Source of the DNA: DASUNQ01 sp035536455
Lineage (GTDB): Bacteria > Acidobacteriota > Thermoanaerobaculia > Multivoradales > UBA5704
NCBI GenBank assembly: GCA_035536455.1
Contig: DATLOC010000006.1
Location: 118,904 to 182,903 of the forward strand
Direction: 5' to 3'
DNA: 64,000 nucleotides
This document shows positions 1 through 7,674 of the stretch, piece by piece (within the stretch, counting starts at the first letter, position 1; every line of letters begins with the position of its first letter). The notes beneath the pieces were generated by a model, which was given only the letters and a program-made list of their open reading frames with translations, did no database searches and was not told where the DNA came from. A program made the translations under genes and the position numbers.

Positions 1-71
1 TCCGCCGCGCTGCGCAGCGCCCCGCGCGGGAAATCGACCAGGCTCAGCGGTTTCCGCAGCGGCTCGCTCAT
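1..71 (-). CDS. N-terminal fragment of an unidentified protein
   Basis: Only the first 23 codons are inside the window. They read MSEPLRKPLSLVDFPRGALR and run off the left edge. The ATG at 71 follows a strong GGGAGGAG ribosome-binding site, so the start is credible. The fragment is too short to assign a family. It is divergent from pdxH, with about 150 bp between them. Confidence 0.55.
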   Translation of the reverse strand, partial: MSEPLRKPLSLVDFPRGALRSAA

Positions 72-203
72 CGCTCCTCCCGCAATCGACGATAGGGCGG
101 TGAAGAAGCGTAAGTCAATGCCGGAGAAACGCGACTAACTTGCTGACTTCCAAGGCTTTTCTACGGGAAGCGGGAACAAGTGCGGGCGGAGCGCAACCGC
201 CGC

Positions 204-209
204 TACAAT
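204..209 (+). promoter_or_regulatory. -10 box TACAAT just upstream of pdxH
   Basis: TACAAT ends 9 bases before the pdxH ATG at 219 and there is no Shine-Dalgarno sequence between them. A start point 6-7 bases after the box would fall almost on the ATG, giving a leaderless or near-leaderless mRNA. This is the first of several cases in the window. Confidence 0.55.
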
Positions 210-218
210 CCCGGCTCC

Positions 219-851
219 ATGAACCTCGCCGACCTGCGCCGCGAGTTCGAGGGGCACGGCCTCGAGGCCGGCGACCTCGCCGCCGACCCGGTCGAGCAGT
301 TCCGCGTCTGGTTCGAGCAGGCGGCGGCCGCCGACGTGCCCGACGTCACGGCGATGACCCTGGCCACCGCCGACGCCCGCGGCCGCCCTTCGGCGCGCGT
401 CGTCCTGCTCAAGGGCTACGATGCGCGCGGCTTCGTCTTCTTCACCAACTACGAGAGCCGCAAGGCGCGCGAGCTGGCCGAGAACTCCGAGGCGGCGCTG
501 GTCTTCTACTGGGGGCCGCTCAACCGGCAGGTGCGGATCGCCGGCGGTGCCAAGCGCACGACGCGCGCGGAGTCGGAGGCCTACTTCGCCACCCGTCCGC
601 TCGGCGCCCGCCTCGGCGCCTGGGTCTCGCGGCAGAGCCGGCCGCTCGCCGGCCGCGAGGAGCTGGAGCGCGAGTTCCTGGCCCTCGCCGAGAAGCTCGG
701 CGACGAGGTGCCGCTCCCCGAATGGTGGGGCGGCTACCGCGTGACGCCGCGCGAGGTCGAGTTCTGGCAGGGCCGCCCCAGCCGCCTCCACGACCGCTTC
801 CTCTACCGCCGCGCCGGCGACGGCTGGACGATCGAGCGGCTGGCGCCCTGA
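219..851 (+). CDS. pdxH: pyridoxamine/pyridoxine 5'-phosphate oxidase
   Basis: FMN-dependent cytosolic enzyme that oxidises pyridoxine or pyridoxamine 5'-phosphate to pyridoxal 5'-phosphate, the last step of PLP synthesis and salvage. The 210-residue product is collinear with E. coli PdxH throughout. Landmarks are the LRREFEGHGL opening, ADPVEQFRVWFEQA, the FMN-site segments RVVLLKGYD and FFTNYESRKA, the GAWVSRQS motif, and the C-terminal signature EFWQGRPSRLHDRFLY ending in IERLAP. An in-frame GTG at 180 would add 13 residues, but the ATG at 219 matches the usual family N-terminus and sits 9 bases behind a -10 box. It is monocistronic and followed by a tandem array. Confidence 0.96.
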   Translation: MNLADLRREFEGHGLEAGDLAADPVEQFRVWFEQAAAADVPDVTAMTLATADARGRPSARVVLLKGYDARGFVFFTNYESRKARELAENSEAALVFYWGPLNRQVRIAGGAKRTTRAESEAYFATRPLGARLGAWVSRQSRPLAGREELEREFLALAEKLGDEVPLPEWWGGYRVTPREVEFWQGRPSRLHDRFLYRRAGDGWTIERLAP

Positions 852-906
852 CTGCTCGCCGGCGACGGGTCTCGGAGCGCGGCGAGGGATGCGGAGACCG
901 CCATTC

Positions 907-1107
907 CGGAGATCGAGCGCCCGTCACGGAGATGGAGCGTCCATCTCGGAGATCGAGCGCCCATCTCCGAGATCGAGCGTCCATCTCGGTGACGGGGCTC
1001 CCGTCACGGTGACGCAGCGTTCCATCTCGGAGATCGCACGCTGAGCACGGAGGTGGAGCGCCGATCACGAAGATCGAGCGTCCATCTCCGAGACGGAGCG
1101 ATTTGCG
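907..1107. repeat. tandem array 1: about ten 20-bp units
   Basis: Ten degenerate units of 20 bp lie end to end; one is 21 bp. The consensus is CGGAGATCGAGCGTCCATCT, with unit starts near 907, 927, 947, 967, 987, 1007, 1028, 1048, 1068 and 1088. Most units contain the dyad GAGAT...ATCTC. The array fills the gap between the convergent pdxH and DUF3237 genes. Flanks 852-906 and 1108-1144 show nothing else recognisable. Confidence 0.85.
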
Positions 1108-1144
1108 CGCCGTTTTGGCAGCGCGCAGCATCTGCAGGGCTCGT

Positions 1145-1624
1145 TTAGCCGCCCGCGGCGGGGGTGTAGCCGGTGACGCGGATCTCGCGGCGCGCGAGGT
1201 CGGCGGTACCGGTGGTCCAGACCGGGAGGCCGTTCACCCAGGTGTAGCGCGGGTCGGAGCTGTGGAGGGCGGCGTTGATGTAGAGGCGGAGGAGGCCGGT
1301 CGCGGGATCGGGGACGGCGACGCCGCCGCCGAAGAAGGCGACCGCGGCGCCGTCCGGGGTGGCGATGCGCAGGTGGATGTGGAGGTCCATGCGGCCGTCG
1401 CCGCGCACGCGGGCGTAGTCGGTGCCGGCGGCGGTGCCGCTCAGGCGCGGGCCTTCGAGCGCGCCTTCGAAGACGACGTCGAAGCGCGCGCCGCCGGGAG
1501 GCGGCGGCGCCGTTCCCGAGAAGAGCGTCTCCAGCGAGTAGCCGTACTCGCCGATGCCGGTGATGGCGAAGCGCGCCTCGTAGAGGGGCTCGCCGGGGGC
1601 GAAGCTGGGCGGTGCCGTCGCCAT
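1145..1624 (-). CDS. DUF3237 family protein
   Basis: Product of 159 residues without a signal peptide. The centre and C-terminus carry DUF3237 hallmarks: FEGPRLSGT-like wording (here LEGPRLSGTAAGTDYARVRGDG), a long beta-rich middle, then DPRYTWVNGLPVWTTG near the end. DUF3237 proteins are small beta-barrels of unknown biochemical role. It lies 9 bp downstream of the secreted repeat protein on the same strand, so the two are probably co-transcribed. The family call rests on remembered motifs. Confidence 0.75.
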   Translation of the reverse strand: MATAPPSFAPGEPLYEARFAITGIGEYGYSLETLFSGTAPPPPGGARFDVVFEGALEGPRLSGTAAGTDYARVRGDGRMDLHIHLRIATPDGAAVAFFGGGVAVPDPATGLLRLYINAALHSSDPRYTWVNGLPVWTTGTADLARREIRVTGYTPAAGG

Positions 1625-1633
1625 CGCAAGCGC

Positions 1634-2968
1634 CTAGGGGCAGCCGACCGTCTGGATCGAGTCGCTGCCGGTGAACGGGTCGCCGCCCAGGGTCGAGCCG
1701 ACGAGGGTCGCCGTCGTGTCGCCGCACTGGATGCCGGAGAGCGGCGTCCGGAAGTGCAGCACGAGGTCGAGGTCGCCGTCGCCGTCCACGTCGGCGGGGT
1801 GGCCCTTGCCGTGGGCCTCCGGCGCGCCGGCCGGGCCGGAGAAGCGCACCGTCGCGACGTCGATCGTCAGGGCGTCGAACCCCGCGTCGCTGAGCACGGC
1901 GACGGGGATCACACCGTTGCTGCCCGGGTTGACGCTGTTGGGGAAGCTGCCGGGCTTGACGTCGATCGCCACCACGGCCGGCGGCTCCGGCTCGTCCAGG
2001 GGATCGAACTCGAGGAAGTTGTAGTTGCGCCCCGCCGGCAGGAAGGGGTTGCCGATGACGGCGCCGGTGCCGAGGTCGAGCCCGAAGATCCGCCGCGTGT
2101 TCGAGTCCTCGGCCTGGAAGACGCCGGCGAAGTAGAAGACGTCGTTGTTGGGGTCCAGCGCCGAGACGCCGCCCGAGACCAGGCAGCAGCCCGCGACGCC
2201 GGCGCCGACCGGGGTCAGCGCCCCGGTCGCCGGGTCGATCGTGGCCAGCAGCTCGGTCGTCGTGGCGGTGTCGAAGGCGACGGTGTAGAGGGTCCCCGGG
2301 CTGCGGTCGAAGCCCATGAAGTTGTAGTTGAAGCCGGCGGGCAGGAGGGGGTTCGAAAGCACCGCCCCGGTCGCGAGGTCGAGGGCGAAGACGCGCATGT
2401 CGTTCGGCCCGTCGGCCATGAAGCGGCCGAAGAAGTAGGCGACGTCGCCGGCGGCGTCGAGCGCCGAGGTACCGCTCGGCACCAGGCAGCAGCCGGCCGC
2501 GCCGGCGCCGATCGGCGTCAGGGCGCCGGTCAGGGGGTCGATCTCGACCAGCCGCTCGGCGGTCGCGCCGAGGTCGTGGACGATGCCGTAGAGCGTGCCG
2601 GTGCCGGGGTGGAAGTCGATGAAGTTGTAGTTGAAGCCGGCCGGCAGGACCGCCTGCGAGAGCACCGCGCCGGTCGCCGCGTCGAGCGCGAAGAGGCGCT
2701 GGGTGTTGGGCGGGTCGGCCTGGAAGGAGCCGACGAAGTAGAAGACGTTCGCCGCCGGGTCGAAGGCGGAGACGCCGCCCGGCACCAGGCAGCAGCCGGC
2801 GATGCCGAAGGCGGCATCGGTCAGCGCGCCGGTCGAGGGGTCGACGACCGCCAGCCGCTCGACCGTCGTCGCCGTGTCGAACGCCACCGTGTAGAGCGTG
2901 TCCGAGGCCTGGAGCCCCGCCGCCGTCAGGAGCCCTGCGCACAGCACCGCCGCGGTCGTCGCTCGCAT
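1634..2968 (-). CDS. secreted protein with three ~105-aa propeller-like repeats
   Basis: A 444-residue protein with a clear Sec signal peptide (about residues 1-21, ending LQASD). Three tandem repeats follow (roughly 24-128, 129-232, 233-338). Each has TLYTVAFDTAT or a variant, VDPxTGALT, the double-cysteine motif AGCCLV, a YFxGxFxAD block and LPAGxNYNFxxFD. The regular DPxTGAL wording resembles propeller-type repeats. The C-terminus (about 345-444) is a separate domain with IDVKPGSFPNSVNPG and DVDGDGDLDL, the latter like a calcium-binding loop. Probably an extracellular beta-propeller protein; its ligand is unknown. The adjacent Cys pair in every repeat is unusual. Confidence 0.8.
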   Translation of the reverse strand: MRATTAAVLCAGLLTAAGLQASDTLYTVAFDTATTVERLAVVDPSTGALTDAAFGIAGCCLVPGGVSAFDPAANVFYFVGSFQADPPNTQRLFALDAATGAVLSQAVLPAGFNYNFIDFHPGTGTLYGIVHDLGATAERLVEIDPLTGALTPIGAGAAGCCLVPSGTSALDAAGDVAYFFGRFMADGPNDMRVFALDLATGAVLSNPLLPAGFNYNFMGFDRSPGTLYTVAFDTATTTELLATIDPATGALTPVGAGVAGCCLVSGGVSALDPNNDVFYFAGVFQAEDSNTRRIFGLDLGTGAVIGNPFLPAGRNYNFLEFDPLDEPEPPAVVAIDVKPGSFPNSVNPGSNGVIPVAVLSDAGFDALTIDVATVRFSGPAGAPEAHGKGHPADVDGDGDLDLVLHFRTPLSGIQCGDTTATLVGSTLGGDPFTGSDSIQTVGCP

Positions 2969-3053
2969 CGCCGTCTCCTGGAAGGTCGAACCTGCCGGGA
3001 GTGTACAGCAGCGGCGCGGAGCGTCTGCAACCGGCGCGCGCGCGTTTTCTCGA

Positions 3054-3515
3054 TCAGTCGAGCGCTTGCGCGATCTGCGGCAGCAGCGTCGCGGGCATGC
3101 TGATCTCGACCTCGTCGCCGTGCCCTTCGACGTGCACCTGGAGGGTGTCGCCGCGCTTGGCGATCTGCACCCACACGCCGTGGTCGCGCACGTCGACCAG
3201 CACCATGTCCGGCGTCTCGGCCAGCTCTTCCAGCGCGGCGGCCGCGGCCGGCCCCCAGTCGCCGAGGCGGCAAGCCTTGCCGTCGACGTCCCAGGCGACG
3301 TGCGGCCCGAGCCGCACGCCGAGCAGCGCCAGCGAGATCAGCGCCGCCGGCACCGGCAGGTCGAGATCGACCGAGCCTTCGGGGCCGGAGGAGCGGACCT
3401 GCACGTTGACGATCCCGGCGCGCGCCACCGCCGCGGCCAGGAGCACCCCCGAGCCGACGAAGATAATCATCAGCACGACGAAGACGACGAGGACGATTTT
3501 GGCTCCCTGGCTCAT
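3054..3515 (-). CDS. single-pass membrane protein, paralogue of its upstream neighbour
   Basis: A 153-residue product starting MSQGAKIVLVVFVVLMIIFV, with one N-terminal membrane segment (about 7-30) and the rest outside the cytosol. Two similar beta-type modules follow, each a hydrophobic strand of NVQVRSS or VWVQIAKRGD type and then a DLDLPVPAALI or VEISMPATLL segment. The same module pair occurs in the upstream gene 3527-4102, 11 bp away on the same strand, so the two look like diverged duplicates in one operon. I do not recognise the family. Confidence 0.75.
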   Translation of the reverse strand: MSQGAKIVLVVFVVLMIIFVGSGVLLAAAVARAGIVNVQVRSSGPEGSVDLDLPVPAALISLALLGVRLGPHVAWDVDGKACRLGDWGPAAAAALEELAETPDMVLVDVRDHGVWVQIAKRGDTLQVHVEGHGDEVEISMPATLLPQIAQALD

Positions 3516-3526
3516 GGCCTGCTCCT

Positions 3527-4102
3527 TCACCGCGCCTCGGGGGCGCCGTCGATCCAGATCCGCACGCGGTCGCCGTCCTCGGAGGCGGCGACCAGCTCGC
3601 CGGCGCCGTGCCGCGCCAGCGCCGTGAAGGCGGCGGCGAGGTCGAGCTGCTCGCCGCGCCCGGAGAGGAGTGCCTCGACGACCGGGGCCGGCACGCGGAC
3701 GTGCACGTCCTCGGGGTCGTCGTCGCCCCACCCTTCGTGCCGCACCCGCAGGTGGAGGTAGCCGCCGTGCCGCCAGGCCCAGACGGTGTCGTCGGGGTCG
3801 TCGACGGGGATGACCCGCGCGTTCGCCCCGTCGGCGAGCGAGCGCCAGATGGCGCGCAGCTCGGCCGCGGTCAGCTCCTCGTCGCCGACCACCAGCCTCC
3901 CCGAGCGCCGCGACTCCGGCGGCACCCGCTCGGCGACGCGGGCGACCAGCGCCAGCGGCAGGTTGATCCGCACCTGCGCGCCGCCGTGCGCCTCGTCCAC
4001 GCGCAGGTGGATCCACTTGCCGGCGGTCTCGGCGCCGGCCGGCGCGGCGGCAATGCCGGCGGCGAGCGCCAGGGCCAACAGGGTCGTCTTGCGGCTCATC
4101 AT
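3527..4102 (-). CDS. secreted protein of the same two-module family
   Basis: A 191-residue product. The start is ATG 4102 (or 4099), chosen because CGGAGGGA lies 5-8 bases upstream. A longer reading to 4150 lacks such a site. It has a Sec signal peptide (about 1-24, cleavage near AGAETAGKW). The mature part has two modules (WIHLRVDEAHGG...RINLPLALVARV and LHLRVRHEGWG...VHVRVPAPVVEALLSG) that match those of the downstream membrane protein. First gene of a two-gene operon divergent from the amidase. Function unknown. Confidence 0.75.
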   Translation of the reverse strand: MMSRKTTLLALALAAGIAAAPAGAETAGKWIHLRVDEAHGGAQVRINLPLALVARVAERVPPESRRSGRLVVGDEELTAAELRAIWRSLADGANARVIPVDDPDDTVWAWRHGGYLHLRVRHEGWGDDDPEDVHVRVPAPVVEALLSGRGEQLDLAAAFTALARHGAGELVAASEDGDRVRIWIDGAPEAR

Positions 4103-4150
4103 CGGGTCCCTCCGAGAGACTAGACGAGCGGCGGCGGCTGTAGGTTTCAC

Positions 4151-4156
4151 TAGAAT
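4151..4156 (+). promoter_or_regulatory. -10 box TAGAAT before the amidase gene
   Basis: TAGAAT ends 8 bases before the ATG at 4165 and no ribosome-binding site intervenes. This predicts a leaderless or nearly leaderless transcript. Confidence 0.55.
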
Positions 4157-4164
4157 CCCCCGCG

Positions 4165-5877
4165 ATGCTCGACAGGAGGCGGTTTCTCACCGGCTCGGCC
4201 CTCGGGCTGGGCGCGGCGGCGCTGCCGGCCTGGGGGAACGGCAACGGCGGCGCGGCGGACCCGGCGGCGATCGGGCGCGGCGACCTCGCGGCGGTCGAGA
4301 AGCTGGCCGGCCTCGCCTTCGCCGACGCCGACCGCGACCTGATGCTCGAGGACGTCGCCGAGCTGCGCGCCGACTACGAGGCGCTGCGCGGCGTCCGGCT
4401 CGACAACGCCGTCCCCCCCGCGATCCGCTTCGACCCGGCGCTCCCCGGCGCGCCTCCGCCGGCCGGCGCCTCCTCCTTCCGCCTGCTGCCGGCGCCGCCG
4501 CCCGTCCGCCCCGCCGATCCCGAAGCGCTCGCCTTCCTGCCGGCGGTGACGCTGGGGCGCCTCGTCGCCTCCGGCCAGATCAGCTCCGTCGAGCTGACGT
4601 GCCTCTACTTGGACCGCCTGAAGCGCTACGACCCGCTCCTCCTGGCGGTCGTCACGCTGACCGAGGAGCGGGCGCTGGAGGAGGCCGAGCGGATGGACCG
4701 CGAGCTGGCCGCGGGCCGCCCGCGCGGGCCGCTCCACGGCGTCCCCTGGGCGGCGAAGGACCTGCTCGCCGCCCGCGGCTACCCGACGACCTGGGGCGCC
4801 GGCCCGTTCAAGGAGCAGGTGCTCGACTACGACGCCACGGTCGTCGAGCGGCTGGGGAGGGCGGGGGCGGTGCTGGTCGCCAAGACGACGCTCGGCGAGC
4901 TGGCCTGGGGCGATGTCTGGTTCGGCGGCACGACGAAGAACCCCTGGAACCTGGAGCAGGGCTCGAGCGGCTCCTCGGCGGGGTCGGCGGCGACGACCGC
5001 GGCCGGGCTCGTCGGCTTCGCCGTCGGCAGCGAGACCCTGGGCTCGATCGTCTCCCCCTGCACCCGCACCGGCGCCACTGGCCTGCGGCCGACCTTCGGG
5101 CGCGTCCCCCGCCACGGCGCGATGGCGCTCTCCTGGACGATGGACAAGCTGGGGCCGATCTGCCGGAGCGTCGAGGACTGCGCCGCCGTCTTCGCCGCCA
5201 TCGCCGGCCCCGACGGCCGCGACCCGACGGGGACCGACGCGCCGTTCGTCTGGGGGCCGGAGCGCGACCCGTGCCGCCTGCGCGTGGGGTACGTGAAGGC
5301 GCTCTTCGAGGCCGAGCCCGAGGAGGAGCGGAAGGAGTGGCACGCCTTCGACCTCCAGAGCCTCGAGACGCTGCGCGGCTTGGGCGTCGAGCTCCTGCCG
5401 ATCGAGCTGCCGGCGCTGCCGATCCAGGCGATGGGGCTCATCCTCTCCGTCGAGGCGGCCGCCGCCTTCGACGAGCTGACGCGCAGCGGCGCCGACGACC
5501 GCCTGGTGCGCCAGATCCGCCGCGCCTGGCCGAACGTCTTCCGCGTCGCCCGCACCGTGCCGGCGGTCGAGTACGTGCAGGCCAACCGCGTGCGGACGCT
5601 GCTGATGGAGGAGATGGCCAAGCGGTTCGCGGCGGTGGACCTCTACGTCGCCCCCACCTACGGCGGCGACAACCTCCTGATCACCAACCTGACCGGCCAC
5701 CCGGCGGTCGTCCTCCCCAACGGTTTCCGGCAGGACGGCACGCCGACCTCCATCACCTTCACCGGCGGCCTCTGGCGCGAGGCCGACCTCCTGGCCTTCG
5801 CCAAGCTCTACCAGGACTCGACCGACTTTCACCTGCGGCGGCCGCGCCTCGCGCCGCCCGCCCCGGCACCGGAATGA
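4165..5877 (+). CDS. Tat-exported amidase-signature hydrolase
   Basis: A 570-residue protein with a twin-arginine signal (DRRRFLTGSALGLGAAALPA) and then an amidase-signature domain. The catalytic triad can be placed: Lys198 in PWAAKDLL, the cis-Ser region at 267-271 (GSSGSSAGS) and the nucleophile Ser294 in SETLGSIVSP. The family hydrolyses amide bonds (amino-acid amides, fatty amides, or Gln-tRNA in GatA). The Tat signal and the lack of gatB/gatC nearby argue against GatA and for a periplasmic amidase of unknown substrate. The stop overlaps the start of the endonuclease IV gene by 4 bp (ATGA). Confidence 0.88.
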   Translation: MLDRRRFLTGSALGLGAAALPAWGNGNGGAADPAAIGRGDLAAVEKLAGLAFADADRDLMLEDVAELRADYEALRGVRLDNAVPPAIRFDPALPGAPPPAGASSFRLLPAPPPVRPADPEALAFLPAVTLGRLVASGQISSVELTCLYLDRLKRYDPLLLAVVTLTEERALEEAERMDRELAAGRPRGPLHGVPWAAKDLLAARGYPTTWGAGPFKEQVLDYDATVVERLGRAGAVLVAKTTLGELAWGDVWFGGTTKNPWNLEQGSSGSSAGSAATTAAGLVGFAVGSETLGSIVSPCTRTGATGLRPTFGRVPRHGAMALSWTMDKLGPICRSVEDCAAVFAAIAGPDGRDPTGTDAPFVWGPERDPCRLRVGYVKALFEAEPEEERKEWHAFDLQSLETLRGLGVELLPIELPALPIQAMGLILSVEAAAAFDELTRSGADDRLVRQIRRAWPNVFRVARTVPAVEYVQANRVRTLLMEEMAKRFAAVDLYVAPTYGGDNLLITNLTGHPAVVLPNGFRQDGTPTSITFTGGLWREADLLAFAKLYQDSTDFHLRRPRLAPPAPAPE

Positions 5878-6806
5878 GCCCGCGCGCGAAGCGCGCGCCC
5901 CGCCGCGGCGGCGAGCTCCTCTTCGGGGTCCACACCGTCGACAACGGCGGCATCCACATGGCGGCTCGGCGCGCCGCCGCCGCCGGCGCCCGCGCGCTGC
6001 AGGTGTTCACCGCGCCGCCGCGCTTCTACGGCGACCGCTCCAGCATCCAGCCGGCGCGCGTCGCGCGCTTCCACGACACGCTCGCCGAGGTCGGCATCGA
6101 GCGCCGGCACGTCATGGTGCACGCCGCCTACGTCCTCAACACCGCCAGCCCGGTGCCCGAGAGCCAGGCGCGCTCGGCGGCCGGCCTGGCGAAGGAGCTG
6201 GAGCGCTCGACGGCGCTGGAGGCGGGGGCGGTCTGCTTCCACCCCGGCTCGGCGGGGAGCGGCGGCGACCTCGCGGCTGCCCTCGGCCGGGTGGCGGGGG
6301 CGATCGCCGCCTCCCTGCGCGCCGTCCCGGGCGCGACGCGGCTGCTGGTCGAGAACACGGCCGGCGCCGGGCACACCGTCGGGCGCACGGCCGCCGAGGT
6401 GGCGGCCATCCTCGCCGTCGTGCCGAAGGCGCTGCGCCCGCGCACCGGCTACGGCCTCGACACCTGCCACCTCTTCGCCTCCGGGTACGACATCCGCCGC
6501 TCGCCCGCCGCGCTCGCTTCTCTCCTCGACGAGTTCGAGGCCGCCACCGGTGAGCCGCCGGCGTTCTTCCACCTCAACGACAGCGAAGGGGAGCTGGGGA
6601 GCAATCGCGACCGCCACACGCTGCTCGGCAAGGGGCGGATCGGCGTCGAGCCGTTCCGCTGGCTGCTCGCCGACCGCCGCGCCCGCGGCGTGCCGCTGAT
6701 CCTCGAAACGCCGGAGAAGAACAACGAGGCGGCGGACGACGACCCGTCGCCGGACCCCTGGGACGCCGAGATGTTCGCGCTGCTGCGCGACCTGGCGCCG
6801 GCATAG
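5874..6806 (+). CDS. nfo: deoxyribonuclease IV (AP endonuclease family 2)
   Basis: Zinc-dependent endonuclease IV, which cuts DNA 5' to abasic sites in base-excision repair. The 310-residue TIM-barrel reading shows the family order: FGVHTVDNGGI, HVMVHAAYVLN, LLVENTAG, the signature GLDTCHLFASGYD, FFHLNDS, DRHTLLGKG and a terminal ILETPEKN. These carry the His, Glu and Asp metal ligands. The ATG overlaps the amidase stop (ATGA), so it is translationally coupled to a secreted amidase, with no obvious shared pathway. Confidence 0.95.
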   Translation: MSPRAKRAPRRGGELLFGVHTVDNGGIHMAARRAAAAGARALQVFTAPPRFYGDRSSIQPARVARFHDTLAEVGIERRHVMVHAAYVLNTASPVPESQARSAAGLAKELERSTALEAGAVCFHPGSAGSGGDLAAALGRVAGAIAASLRAVPGATRLLVENTAGAGHTVGRTAAEVAAILAVVPKALRPRTGYGLDTCHLFASGYDIRRSPAALASLLDEFEAATGEPPAFFHLNDSEGELGSNRDRHTLLGKGRIGVEPFRWLLADRRARGVPLILETPEKNNEAADDDPSPDPWDAEMFALLRDLAPA

Positions 6807-6807
6807 A

Positions 6808-7674
6808 ATGACCGCCATCCCGACGCGCCTCCCGTTCACCGGCTTCCTGCTGCTCCTCGCGCTTGCGGCGCCTGCGGCGGCCGATGTCGAGGAGACGCTC
6901 AACGCCCGCTGGCGCGGCGCCTGGGTGGTCGTCGAGGTGCCGGTGCAGTCCGACTGCGCCGGCGTCTACACCGACAACGACGTCTCCGGCAGGCGGGTCC
7001 AGAGCCGCGGCGCCCGCCGCTTCGCCGCCGGCGAGCTGGCGCGCGTCGAGCGGATAGGCGTCAAGCGCGCGCGCCTCGACCTCTTCCTCGACGTCGCGGA
7101 GCCGGTTCTCGAGCCGCACCGGGAGGGGCCGTTCACGCTCTACGAGGAGAAGCGCTGCAAGGCGCAGCTCAAGGTGGAGCTGCCGCCCGAGGTGGTGCGC
7201 GACGCGGCGCGCGCCGAGGCGGCGGTGATCGCCCTGCTGGAGCTGCACCCGTCGCCCGAGGCGGCCGAGGCCGCCGCCGGCTGGAACCGCCGCCGGCGCG
7301 AGCCCTACCCCGAGGACTACGAGCGCACCCTCGCCGAGCACGCGGCCTGGAAGGCGACGCAGGTCAACACCGAGGTGCAGGAGCGGATCGAGCGGGCGAC
7401 CGAGGAGGGCACCCGCCTCGCCGATCGCATCGACGACGACCCCGAGTACCTGCAGGGCTTCGCGGCGGGCGTCGAGCGGGCGCGGGACAAGTACCTGAGC
7501 GACGATTGCGAGTCGCTCCTCGACGGCAGCTTCAACAGCTTCTCCGGCTCGCCGCCCGGCGGCAAGGACCGCGACTGGGAGCGCGGTTTCGAAGACGGTC
7601 AGCGCCTGGTCTACTCCCTGGAGCTCCTGCGCCGCCTGCCGCGCTGCTTCGTCCTCGTGCCGCCGGCGCCGTGA
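6808..7674 (+). CDS. secreted protein of unknown function
   Basis: A 288-residue product with an N-terminal signal peptide (about 1-25, ending APAAADVEE). The mature part starts with a mixed strand region containing two cysteines (SDCAGVYTDND, KRCKAQLKVELP), continues as a charged helical region (about 125-220), and has another pair of cysteines near the end (DDCESLLDGSFNSFSGS, RCFVLVP). It begins 1 bp after the nfo stop and overlaps the next gene by a GTGA junction. I do not recognise the family. Confidence 0.7.
   Translation: MTAIPTRLPFTGFLLLLALAAPAAADVEETLNARWRGAWVVVEVPVQSDCAGVYTDNDVSGRRVQSRGARRFAAGELARVERIGVKRARLDLFLDVAEPVLEPHREGPFTLYEEKRCKAQLKVELPPEVVRDAARAEAAVIALLELHPSPEAAEAAAGWNRRRREPYPEDYERTLAEHAAWKATQVNTEVQERIERATEEGTRLADRIDDDPEYLQGFAAGVERARDKYLSDDCESLLDGSFNSFSGSPPGGKDRDWERGFEDGQRLVYSLELLRRLPRCFVLVPPAP

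Noticed and set aside
907..1107. CRISPR array
   Set aside because: The units abut without unique spacers, vary in sequence, and there are no cas genes. The same holds for the other two arrays.
3786..6806. Very long open frame of about 1,000 codons covering the amidase and endonuclease genes
   Set aside because: Its first two thirds are Arg/Pro/Ala-rich antisense-like wording in the wrong frame. The real genes lie in other frames up to 5874; only its last 310 codons (endonuclease IV) are real.
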